Part shown: positions 1-6,683 of the stretch, piece after piece
Position numbering within the stretch: the first letter of the stretch is position 1
How the letters are laid out: every line of letters begins with the position of its first letter
Assembly (NCBI GenBank): GCA_934255105.1
Contig: CAKQNH010000157.1
Span: 1 to 8,494, forward strand
Origin: an uncultured Pirellulaceae bacterium
Lineage (GTDB): Bacteria > Planctomycetota > Planctomycetia > Pirellulales > Pirellulaceae
Direction of reading: 5' to 3'
Length of the DNA stretch: 8,494 nucleotides
Notes under the pieces: generated by a model
Seen by the model: the letters and a program-made list of their open reading frames with translations, nothing else
Told to the model about the DNA's origin: nothing
The model's database searches: none
Made by a program: the position numbers and the translations under genes

Positions 1-353
1 CCTGGGTCCGTGGGTTCTGAGTCCAACGACTCTGAGGCCGGAGGGTCGAGGTTGGGCACGTCAAAAATAGCGTTGGCCATCCACTCGCTGCCGCGCAGCT
101 CATTTGCTAATGCCCAATGAGCTTGTGAGCCATACAAGTCCTGCTGGCAAATTGGACATTTGGGGTGGCTCGCATCGGGAAACGTGCGCGGGCTATCGGT
201 GTCAGGTGCCAGCCACAACGCTTCGCATTCATCACACAAGGCATAGAAATGCGCAGTCCCATCCTCGATGCACGTACGAACGCGACATAGTCCGTTGACG
301 CACACTGGGCATTCACCAATGTGAATCCATGGAGATGGAGGTAGTTCGGTCAT
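1..353 (-). CDS. Cysteine-rich, probably zinc-ribbon hypothetical protein (partial; C-terminus beyond left edge)
   Basis: An open frame of 117 codons runs from an ATG at 353 to the left edge without a stop. An in-frame TGA lies four codons upstream and GAGG (361-364) sits 7 bases before the ATG, which supports this start. The product begins MTELPPSPWIHIGECPVC. It has CxxC pairs at C15/C18, C40/C43 and C66/C69, plus C23 and C28, a layout expected of zinc ribbons. C15/C18 with C40/C43 could make one four-cysteine site and C66/C69 part of a second. After about residue 100 the chain becomes acidic and rich in Pro, Ser and Asp, like a flexible tail or linker. No signal peptide or membrane segment is visible, so a cytoplasmic protein is likely. 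I do not recognise the family. The function is unknown; binding to nucleic acid or protein is only a guess from the ribbon pattern. The frame is real judging by its length, start signals and regular CxxC spacing. Confidence 0.72.
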   Translation of the reverse strand, partial: MTELPPSPWIHIGECPVCVNGLCRVRTCIEDGTAHFYALCDECEALWLAPDTDSPRTFPDASHPKCPICQQDLYGSQAHWALANELRGSEWMANAIFDVPNLDPPASESLDSEPTDP

Positions 354-403
354 GGGGGAGCCTCAGTTTAGCCTTGCGACAAAAGTTAATGTCGCAGATA
401 TAG

Positions 404-467
404 GTAGCAGAAGTCGCCGGACTTTGAATGATTCAAGTGAAGTCCAAAGTCAGGCGAGTGCTGATAC
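404..467. repeat. Imperfect palindromic repeat (REP-like), copy 1
   Basis: Arms of 23 bases at 404-426 and 445-467 are inverted copies matching at 18 of 23 positions, around an 18-base loop. The inner 12 bases (CGCCnGACTTTG) match except at one position. The core AAGTCGCCnnGACTTT recurs in the element at 7840-7924. It lies between the 3' end of the 519-1217 gene and the start of the cysteine-rich gene. No T-run follows in the direction of transcription, so a simple intrinsic terminator is not supported, although the hairpin could still protect or process the transcript. Confidence 0.7.
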
Positions 468-478
468 AACGGGTGCCG

Positions 479-504
479 CCGAAACTCTTGGCGAGTTCCG
501 CTAC
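479..504 (-). repeat. Solo half-unit of the same REP-like repeat family
   Basis: Read on the minus strand, this stretch contains GCGGAACTCGCCAAGAGTTT followed by CGG. It matches the left arm of the 7840-7924 element (GCGGAAGTCGCCAAGACTTT, then CGG) at all but two positions over that core. It begins 14 bases beyond the stop codon of the 519-1217 gene. The two differences, C for G and G for C, occur at positions that would pair with each other in a small GAACTC...GAGTTTC hairpin, which suggests compensatory change. Confidence 0.6.
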
Positions 505-518
505 GGTAGCGTGGAAAT

Positions 519-1217
519 CTAGAATGGGAAGGCGGTAATTACCTTGTCGCCGTCGAGTACCAGACGAATCTGTCGTGCATCAGGGTGCTGCTGCCGCCCG
601 CCGTCGCGGCCACCAATATAACCGACGGGTTTGGGAAAACGCACTTCGTATACCGTCCGGCCATCCTCTCTGCGCACAGATACACCACGTCCGCCGCGAC
701 GGCCCAGCGCGTAGGCTTCATCCAGCCAGCGCAAGACCTGTGGCATATCGCCATCGAACACGCCATGTTTGCCCGGACGATTCGGGTCGTCTACCAAGTG
801 CCGCTCGATATGCTTCAACCGATGCCCTTCCAAACTCCCCGGCGTATATCGCAAGCCACCGGGCGAAACGAATTCATCGCGTCCTGTTTGGCGCAATAGG
901 CCATAGCGCAAGCCATCGTCAGCTCCGAACTGCGGCTCGGCTTGATCGTGTGTGACTGATGACTCAGAGGAATTCTCGCCAGATGTGCCAGCAGTGGCTA
1001 CAGCCGAATTGTCATTGTCCGAGGGCGTCGGTCCCTTGGATTCTGCTGGCGGCGGGGTTGGAGCCAACTGCGATTGTTGCAAGTCTGTTAGCGACGGCAG
1101 GTTCCAGCCCAAACGTTGGTTGAGCTGAGGTTGCAGGAGCGCATACGCGATCAGCAGAACGGTCAGTCCCACAGCCCATTTGATAGGCGAGCGGCTTGGA
1201 GAATTAGCTACGGCCAT
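519..1217 (-). CDS. Membrane-anchored protein of unknown function with conserved-looking C-terminal His-rich domain
   Basis: This 232-residue product starts at an ATG at 1217 that overlaps the 3' end of the DUF1559 gene by 10 bases. GGGGAAG lies about 10 bases upstream, so translational coupling is likely. It has a short basic N-terminus, one hydrophobic segment (about 14-30), and a disordered linker rich in Pro, Ser and Asn (about 45-95). A compact C-terminal domain follows (about 100-232). That layout suggests a single-pass protein with its domain on the far side of the membrane. The domain contains GHRLKHIERH (131-140), the segment DDPNRPGKHGVFDGD (143-157), RTVYEV (187-192), a Gly/Arg-rich stretch YIGGRDGGRQQ (200-210), and a closing strand RLVLDGDKVITAFPF (218-232). 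The arrangement of early histidines followed by basic and beta-strand-rich segments is reminiscent of BECR-fold (barnase/EndoU/RelE-like) ribonuclease domains, but this is a weak impression. I do not recognise the family; no function is assigned. Confidence 0.85.
   Translation of the reverse strand: MAVANSPSRSPIKWAVGLTVLLIAYALLQPQLNQRLGWNLPSLTDLQQSQLAPTPPPAESKGPTPSDNDNSAVATAGTSGENSSESSVTHDQAEPQFGADDGLRYGLLRQTGRDEFVSPGGLRYTPGSLEGHRLKHIERHLVDDPNRPGKHGVFDGDMPQVLRWLDEAYALGRRGGRGVSVRREDGRTVYEVRFPKPVGYIGGRDGGRQQHPDARQIRLVLDGDKVITAFPF
1208..1217 (-). other. 10-base stop/start overlap between DUF1559 gene and the membrane-anchored protein gene
   Basis: The upstream gene ends ...GAATGGCCGTAG and the ATG inside that stretch starts the next gene in another frame. 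Such an overlap usually means that ribosomes ending the first gene re-initiate on the second, keeping the two products in step. Confidence 0.8.
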
Positions 1218-2125
1218 TCGTTGACGACTTCCCCGCCAGCGATTGTTCCCAACGCCGAATACACTCGCCGATCGATAGTCTCCAATAGGAATTGAACGTG
1301 GCCGTCAGTGAACACAAATTGAGAGCCGACCGAGTGTTGGCTGGCAAAGCCGATTTCCTTTTCATCGATAAAAACATCTTTGAAGAATCCATTGAGTGGT
1401 ACACCGGTAGAACCTATGGCCTCTGAAACCTCATTCCAAGCGGGCCCACTGAATTTACCAATGCCATTGGTTCCAATGTACCAATGGTCGATGTACTGTG
1501 CCCAGGAATCAAGATCATTCTCGTTGGCTACCATGCCGAACAGAGCTTCACCAATGGCCAACGTCTGCGATGTACCATCTAACAGACTTGCAAACTTCGT
1601 CGAACTGTTGACGAACATCAGACCATTTTGCATCCCCAGACCTGGGTGATCTGTCGCATTGCCGGACTCACGCGTGGCCGTGCCGCTGGCCACCGCCAAA
1701 TAACAACTAGGCACGCGATCCGGGGGACCTTGGATCGCCGTTCGCTCTGGTGCATTGGTGCTCGGACAGCGGTAGATCGACAGATAGGTAATGCATGCCC
1801 TCGCATTGGCGGTTCCTGGCGTCTCCCAGGGTTGGCTAAAGTCGAGCGTATTGAACAAGTTGCCCTGTTCAACCAAGGGCAGCAAGCTGCCCGTCCACAG
1901 CAAAAAATTCGGTTGGACTATGCCCGCAGGGAATCGACGATGCAAGTCATGGTAATTGTGCAGCGCCAACCCCATGTGATGCAGATTATTGGAACACCGC
2001 ATGCGTCGAGCTGATTCGCGAGCGGCTTGCACAGCAGGTAGCAGCAATCCAACAAGAATGCCGATGATGGTAATAACCACCAGCAGCTCAATCAGCGTGA
2101 AGCCGTTTTTATGCGAGCGCATCAT
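1208..2125 (-). CDS. DUF1559 family protein with type IV pilin-like (prepilin) N-terminus
   Basis: The 305-residue product opens MMRSHKNGFTLIELLVVITI. This is a class III prepilin-type signal: cleavage is expected after G8, with the conserved Glu at mature position +5 (E13), and a hydrophobic helix spans about 11-33. The segment after the helix (PAVQAARESARRMRCSNNL, 30-48) and the C-terminal signature (FTDGHVQFLLETIDRR, 272-287, then AGGEVV) are characteristic of DUF1559 proteins, a family with many paralogues in planctomycete genomes. YRCPSTN (118-124) is also typical. By family knowledge these are pseudopilin-like proteins processed by a prepilin peptidase and placed in the inner membrane or a secretion/pilus-like structure; their individual roles are mostly unknown. 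The first of two consecutive ATG codons is used as start; the ribosome site is weak (CGGAA). The stop TAG lies within the start region of the downstream gene, so the two probably form one transcription and translation unit. Confidence 0.95.
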   Translation of the reverse strand: MMRSHKNGFTLIELLVVITIIGILVGLLLPAVQAARESARRMRCSNNLHHMGLALHNYHDLHRRFPAGIVQPNFLLWTGSLLPLVEQGNLFNTLDFSQPWETPGTANARACITYLSIYRCPSTNAPERTAIQGPPDRVPSCYLAVASGTATRESGNATDHPGLGMQNGLMFVNSSTKFASLLDGTSQTLAIGEALFGMVANENDLDSWAQYIDHWYIGTNGIGKFSGPAWNEVSEAIGSTGVPLNGFFKDVFIDEKEIGFASQHSVGSQFVFTDGHVQFLLETIDRRVYSALGTIAGGEVVNEWP

Positions 2126-2146
2126 GGAGTTTTCCGAATGTTAAGC

Positions 2147-2232
2147 GGCGTAAACTTTCCGCTTGCGGCATTGGATTCGCAAGCTGGGAGCTTACGCCAC
2201 CTAGCTGCACGCAAGCTGGAGACTTACACCAC
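2147..2232. repeat. Cluster of three inverted/direct copies of a 21-23 base intergenic repeat
   Basis: Unit A (2147-2167, GGCGTAAACTTTCCGCTTGC plus G) is on the plus strand. Units B (2178-2200) and C (2210-2232) carry the same motif in the opposite orientation. A and B pair at 17 of 21 positions and could form a hairpin with a 10-base loop. B and C match at 19 of 23 positions as direct repeats offset by 32 bases. The cluster fills much of the spacer between aceF and the DUF1559 gene. It is unrelated to the repeat family at 404-504 and 7840-7924. The A/B hairpin could end or stabilise the aceEF transcript, but no T-run follows, so that is inference. Confidence 0.65.
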
Positions 2233-2270
2233 TTTTTAACTGCATGCGGAAGGGTGCCGACGTGACAAGT

Positions 2271-2320
2271 CACTAGCAGCATAAGCCACTTTGAGGCCAC
2301 TAGCAACTATTCGGCCACTT
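2271..2320 (-). repeat. Two imperfect tandem copies just after the aceF stop codon
   Basis: On the minus strand AAGTGGC, then a spacer, then GCTAGTG occurs twice in a row: 2298-2320 and 2271-2291. The copies are about 23 and 21 bases long and begin immediately after the aceF TGA. This is most likely a small local duplication in the 3' untranslated region; no function is evident. Confidence 0.4.
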
Positions 2321-3817
2321 TCAGGAAATTGCCAACAGCAAGCGACTGGGGGCTTCCAGATATCCGATCAAATCGTTCAGGAACCGTGCGGCAGTCCCGC
2401 CATCCACCAGCCGGTGGTCATATGACAGACTCAGCGGCATCATCTCGCGCGCCTGAATGGAGTCGTCGTCCATCACCACCGGTAGCTTGCGAGTCCGTCC
2501 GACCAACAGAATGGCAACTTCGGGAATGTTAATAATCGGCGTGCTGTAGGTCCCACCGATGGCACCCAAGTTACTGATCGTAAAGGTGCCACCACGCAAT
2601 TCGTCGACTCCAAATTCACCCGTGCGCACACGCCCGGCCAGATCAGCTAGTGCTTTAGCGAAATCGGGAATGCTGAGCTCATCGGCGCGGCGAATATTGG
2701 GAACCACCAGACCGCGATCAGTATCTACGGCTACGCCCAGATTCACGTAGTCGCGATATACGATCTGGTCGTTTTCCGAATCGATGGTCGCGTTGACCAG
2801 TGGATTGTGCCGCAGCGCCATGGTCACGGCCTTCATCAGGAATGGCATCGTGGTCAGTTTAATACCTTCAGATGCATAGTCTTCCCGGCTCTGTTTGCGA
2901 AAGGCTTCCAGGGCGGTGACATCGGCGTCGTCGAAGTTGGTGACACGCGCCACGGTGCTCCACGATTTGTGCATCTGAGCCGCGATCGTCTTGCGCATCC
3001 TACTCATGCGTTCAACGCGGATCGGTCCATAGTCGTCCTGGCCACTCTCCCCAGGCAGCGACATCGCTTTATTACCTCCAACCACGGCCGGAGTGGGTGC
3101 AGACGCTGGAGAAGCTGTCGTCATGCCCGTGCTGGCAGCACTGGAGCGCATGGCGCTGGATTCTCTGACCGAGCGCAGCACGTCATCGCGGCTAATGCGG
3201 CCGCCTGAACCTGTACCGGCGACCGTCGACAGATCCACGCCCACTTCGCGCGCGAAGCGGCGAACAGCGGGGCCAGCCGCCACTACGCCGGCTTGGTCAG
3301 CTCCCTCGATAGCCGGCGGAGGTGCAGACGCAGCTTTCGTCGCAGGTGCGGGCTGCGCGGCAGGTTGCTGTTTGGCGGCGGGAGACGCAGGCGCGGGGGA
3401 CGCTGCCACCGGTGCTTGCTTTGGTTGCTGCTGGGCGGGTTGCTGCTGAGCCGGCTGCCGGGCAGGCTGTTCTGCGACCGGCTCTTGAGCAGGTGGCTGT
3501 TCGGCGGCGGGCTGTTCGGTAGGTGGCTGTTCTGCGGCGGGCGCTGGCGGCGCGGCCTTTTCTGCGGCAGCGCTGCCGCTGACCGCCTCCAGTTGAGCCA
3601 CAACTTGTCCGACGGGTACCGTATCGCCTGCGGCGACCAGGATCTTGAGCACTTTGCCGGCTGCCGGGCTGGGGAGCGTGACCGTCGCTTTGTCGGTCTC
3701 GAGCTCCATCAAGCCTTGCTCGGCGGTGACGACATCACCTTCCTTAACCAACAGTTCGAGCACATCGCCCGAGTCGATCCCTTCGCCCAGCCCAGGGAGT
3801 TTTACATCGATTGCCAT
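2321..3817 (-). CDS. aceF: Dihydrolipoyllysine-residue acetyltransferase, E2 of pyruvate dehydrogenase complex
   Basis: This 498-residue protein transfers the acetyl group from lipoyl-lysine to CoA and forms the core of the pyruvate dehydrogenase complex. An N-terminal lipoyl domain (about 1-78) carries the lipoylation site ETDKA with K43. A long linker rich in Ala, Pro and Gln (about 80-170) follows. Next comes the peripheral-subunit-binding domain (about 178-215, with PAVRRFAREVGVDL and GRISRDDV), then a second Ala/Ser/Thr/Pro linker, and the catalytic acetyltransferase domain (about 262-498). The active-site motif SYDHRLVDGG is intact, with H468 and D472. Only one lipoyl domain is present; E. 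coli AceF has three. The ATG at 3817 follows the aceE stop by 15 bases, with GAGG about 5 bases upstream, so aceE and aceF are almost certainly cotranscribed. Pairing with an AceE-type E1 favours pyruvate over 2-oxoglutarate or branched-chain substrates. Confidence 0.96.
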   Translation of the reverse strand: MAIDVKLPGLGEGIDSGDVLELLVKEGDVVTAEQGLMELETDKATVTLPSPAAGKVLKILVAAGDTVPVGQVVAQLEAVSGSAAAEKAAPPAPAAEQPPTEQPAAEQPPAQEPVAEQPARQPAQQQPAQQQPKQAPVAASPAPASPAAKQQPAAQPAPATKAASAPPPAIEGADQAGVVAAGPAVRRFAREVGVDLSTVAGTGSGGRISRDDVLRSVRESSAMRSSAASTGMTTASPASAPTPAVVGGNKAMSLPGESGQDDYGPIRVERMSRMRKTIAAQMHKSWSTVARVTNFDDADVTALEAFRKQSREDYASEGIKLTTMPFLMKAVTMALRHNPLVNATIDSENDQIVYRDYVNLGVAVDTDRGLVVPNIRRADELSIPDFAKALADLAGRVRTGEFGVDELRGGTFTISNLGAIGGTYSTPIINIPEVAILLVGRTRKLPVVMDDDSIQAREMMPLSLSYDHRLVDGGTAARFLNDLIGYLEAPSRLLLAIS

Positions 3818-3832
3818 ATCTGCCTCAGCGCC

Positions 3833-6559
3833 TTATGCGAACAATGGGTTTACTTTTTCGGGGTCGTAGTCCAAATCCTTGATGGCTTGGGCCACATCAG
3901 TCATCTGCAGTACGTTTTGCTTGGCCAGTCGATACAGGGTGGCCAGCGCCACAGATTCCGCATCGACTTCAAAGTGGCGCCGCAACGCCGGACGCGTCTC
4001 ACTGCGGCCCATGCCATCAGTACCCAGCACAAAGTAGTCACCGGGAATGTAACGCGTCAGTTGTTCGGGGAGTGCCCGGACGTGGTCGCTGGCTGCGATG
4101 AACGGTCCTTCGACACCGCTGAGCACTCGCTCGATGTAGCTCTGCTTGGGTTCTTCGGTGGGATGCAAAAAGTTCCAACGCTCGCAGGTTTGCGCATCGC
4201 GGCGCAACTGCGTATAGCTGGTCACGCTCCACACGTCGCTGGCGATGTTGAATTTCTCCGCCAGTAGCTCCTGAGCTTGCAATACCATTCTTAGAATGGC
4301 ACCGGTGCCAAACAGTTGCACGCGCGCCGTGGCATTCTCTACTTCGCGGCTGTTGAGTTTGTAGATCCCCTTAACGATTCCCTCTTCGACACCCTCGGGC
4401 AGGGCGGGCATCGCATAGTTCTCGTTTTCGACCGAGATGTAATAGATGGCCGTCTCCCCATCTTGATACATCCGCTTGAGACCATCCATGATGATCACGG
4501 TGGTCTCGTAGGCGTACGCCGGGTCGTAAGACCGGATCAGCGGGAAACCAATGGCGTTGAGCTGGCTCTGGCCATCCTGGTGCTGCAGACCTTCGCCGTT
4601 GAGCGTGGTGCGTCCCGAGGTGCCACCCAGCAGAAAGCCTTTAGCCCGCATGTCGCACGCGGCCCACATCAGATCTCCAACTCGTTGGAAGCCGAACATC
4701 GAATAATAGATGTAGAACGGAATCATGTTCACGCCGTGCGTCGCATACGCCGTACCCGCTGCGTTGAAGCTGGACATCGATCCGGCTTCTGTGATTCCCT
4801 CTTCTAGGATTTGTCCGTCGCGAGCTTCCTTGTAGTACATCAAGTTGCCGTCTTTGCGATCGACCGGTTCGTAGAGTTGCCCCGCGTGCGCGTAGATCCC
4901 TACCTCGGTGAACATTCCGTCCATGCCGAAGGTCCGCGATTCATCGGGCACAATGGGCACGACGTACTTGCCAATTTTTTTGTCTTTGCAGAGTTTGGAA
5001 AGCAGTCGCACGAAGCCCATGGTCGTGCTCATCTCACCCCTGCCCGCCCCAGTGAACGCCTTGTATTCCTCCAGCGTGGGGACCTCGGTGACGGGGTGTG
5101 TGGTCGGACGACTGGGAGTTGGTCCGCCGAGCTTCTTGCGTCGCTCCTTAAGGTATTTGATCTCGACGCTCGACTCGGGCGGCCGATAAAACGGTGCGTT
5201 GCCGACATCTTCATCGCTGATCGGAATGCCGAAGCGACCGCGGAACTCAAGCAACTCCTGTGCGTTGAGTTGCTTCTGGTTGTGCGCAATATTGCGTCCC
5301 TCACCCGCTTCGCCCAGACCGTAACCTTTGATTGTCTTGGCTAAGATCACCGTCGGCTGTCCCTTGTGCTCGACCGCTGCCTTGTAGGCCGCGTAGACCT
5401 TCTCAGGATCGTGACCGCCGCGTCGCAACCTTTCGAGCCGCTCGTCGGAGTAGTTGGCTACCAACTCAGCCACTTCGGGGTACTTGCCGAAGAAGTGCTC
5501 GCGGATATAGGAGCCCGGCATGCCTGTGTACTTTTGGTACTGACCGTCGACTACCTCGTTCATGCGTTTGACGAGGTTGCCTGATTCGTCCTTCTCCAAG
5601 AGTGGATCCCAGTCATCGCCCCAGACAACTTTGATGACATTCCAACCGGAGCCTCGGAAGACCGCTTCCAGCTCCTGAATGATCTTGCTGTTCCCACGCA
5701 CTGGGCCGTCCAGCCGCTGCAGGTTACAGTTGACGACGAATGTCAAATTATCGAGTTGCTCGCGGGCAGCCAAGTGCAGCGCCCCGAGCGACTCTGGTTC
5801 GTCACACTCGCCATCTCCCAAGAAAGCCCACACACGCTGATTGGAAGTATCCTTGATACCGCGATCGCGCAGGTACTCGTTGAACCTCGCCTGGTAGATA
5901 GCCATGATAGGCCCCAGTCCCATCGAAACCGTGGGGAATTCCCAGAAGTCGGGCATTAACCACGGGTGTGGATAGCTGCTCAGCCCGCTCACCGGCTGCA
6001 GTTCGCGGCGGAAGTTCTCCAAGTTCTCAACGGTCAGTCGGCCTTCCATGAAGGCCCGTGAGTACATTCCTGGTGAAGCGTGGCCCTGGTAATAAATGAG
6101 ATCGCCGTCATAGCCACTCTCACCACGCCCTTTAAAGACATGATTAAACCCCACCTCGTACAGCGTCGCACTCGACGCATAGGTGCTGATGTGGCCTCCC
6201 AACCCATCGTGCTTCATATTGCTGCGGGTGACCATAGCCATCGCGTTCCAGCGAATGAGACTCTTGATGCGGCGTTCCAGCTCTCGATTGCCGGGATACG
6301 GAGGCTGCTTGTGCGTTGGAATGGTATTGATATAGGGTGTGTTGACTTCCAGCGGAACGTCCACCCCTTCTTGTCGGGCGCGCGTGTCGAGCGTCTTGAG
6401 CAAGTACTTGACGCGCTCAGGGCCTTTGCTCTTGAGTATGTAGTCGAGCGAACTGAGCCACTCGGCCGTCTCGGCAGGATCCGCATCGATTGGAATCGGC
6501 AATTGTCCACCAGCCACCACTGCGGCTTCTTCATCACTCAATGTCTTGACCTCTACCAT
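3833..6559 (-). CDS. aceE: Pyruvate dehydrogenase E1 component, homodimeric type
   Basis: This thiamine-diphosphate enzyme decarboxylates pyruvate and passes the acetyl group to the lipoyl domain of E2. From the ATG at 6559 it has 908 residues, close to E. coli AceE (887). An in-frame GTG at 6568 would add three residues; neither start has an ideal ribosome site (AAGAG is about 12 bases before the ATG and only 3 before the GTG). Numbered from the ATG, it has the thiamine diphosphate/Mg motif GDGECDEPES (248-257) ending in NCNLQRLDG (277-285). Active-site histidines are conserved in GGHISTY (H123), FNHVF (H140), the mobile-loop motif NIAHN (H426) and GLQHQDG (H660). The EEGITEAG segment carries the probable catalytic Glu (E587). 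FYIYYSMFGFQRVGDL and the C-terminal end KVNPLFA also match AceE. The fused single-chain form sets it apart from PdhA/PdhB E1. aceF follows directly. Confidence 0.97.
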   Translation of the reverse strand: MVEVKTLSDEEAAVVAGGQLPIPIDADPAETAEWLSSLDYILKSKGPERVKYLLKTLDTRARQEGVDVPLEVNTPYINTIPTHKQPPYPGNRELERRIKSLIRWNAMAMVTRSNMKHDGLGGHISTYASSATLYEVGFNHVFKGRGESGYDGDLIYYQGHASPGMYSRAFMEGRLTVENLENFRRELQPVSGLSSYPHPWLMPDFWEFPTVSMGLGPIMAIYQARFNEYLRDRGIKDTSNQRVWAFLGDGECDEPESLGALHLAAREQLDNLTFVVNCNLQRLDGPVRGNSKIIQELEAVFRGSGWNVIKVVWGDDWDPLLEKDESGNLVKRMNEVVDGQYQKYTGMPGSYIREHFFGKYPEVAELVANYSDERLERLRRGGHDPEKVYAAYKAAVEHKGQPTVILAKTIKGYGLGEAGEGRNIAHNQKQLNAQELLEFRGRFGIPISDEDVGNAPFYRPPESSVEIKYLKERRKKLGGPTPSRPTTHPVTEVPTLEEYKAFTGAGRGEMSTTMGFVRLLSKLCKDKKIGKYVVPIVPDESRTFGMDGMFTEVGIYAHAGQLYEPVDRKDGNLMYYKEARDGQILEEGITEAGSMSSFNAAGTAYATHGVNMIPFYIYYSMFGFQRVGDLMWAACDMRAKGFLLGGTSGRTTLNGEGLQHQDGQSQLNAIGFPLIRSYDPAYAYETTVIIMDGLKRMYQDGETAIYYISVENENYAMPALPEGVEEGIVKGIYKLNSREVENATARVQLFGTGAILRMVLQAQELLAEKFNIASDVWSVTSYTQLRRDAQTCERWNFLHPTEEPKQSYIERVLSGVEGPFIAASDHVRALPEQLTRYIPGDYFVLGTDGMGRSETRPALRRHFEVDAESVALATLYRLAKQNVLQMTDVAQAIKDLDYDPEKVNPLFA

Positions 6560-6627
6560 AAGATTCACTCACTCTTGGGAAGGACGGAACAATGCCCGTC
6601 GCTCGTTCGACTCGTCTGTCTATCTCT

Positions 6628-6655
6628 AGTCTAAGGCTTGTAAGGACATTCTGAA
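6628..6655 (-). promoter_or_regulatory. Possible sigma70-type promoter for aceEF
   Basis: On the minus strand TTCAGA (6650-6655) and TAGACT (6628-6633) are separated by 16 bases. Each matches the -35 and -10 consensus at four of six positions. The site lies about 70 bases before the aceE start, in the 115-124 base spacer after the dehydrogenase gene. The match is modest and planctomycete promoters are poorly known, so this is a weak suggestion. Confidence 0.2.
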
Positions 6656-6683
6656 CTAAAATGGCGATTCCTCCAAGCCACCT

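Noticed and set aside
404..504. CRISPR array
   Set aside because: The repeated units are palindromic, few, and not evenly spaced by unique spacers; no cas gene is present.
2109..2306. Minus-strand frame of 65 codons between aceF and the DUF1559 gene
   Set aside because: It is built from the repeat cluster and overlaps the well-supported prepilin start; no ribosome site or recognisable motif.
3293..4267. Long plus-strand open frame (324 codons) antisense to aceF and the end of aceE
   Set aside because: It is Arg/Gly/Cys/Leu-rich low-complexity sequence over the reverse complement of the AceF linker. It lies opposite two confidently identified genes and has no recognisable motif.
4316..5344. 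Two plus-strand open frames (163 and 177 codons) antisense to aceE
   Set aside because: They lie wholly within aceE on the other strand and show no domain features; they are shadows of the real gene.
6080..6634. Plus-strand open frame of 184 codons antisense to the aceE 5' part
   Set aside because: It mirrors the highly conserved AceE N-terminal coding sequence, shows no family motif, and is explained by codon bias of the gene opposite.
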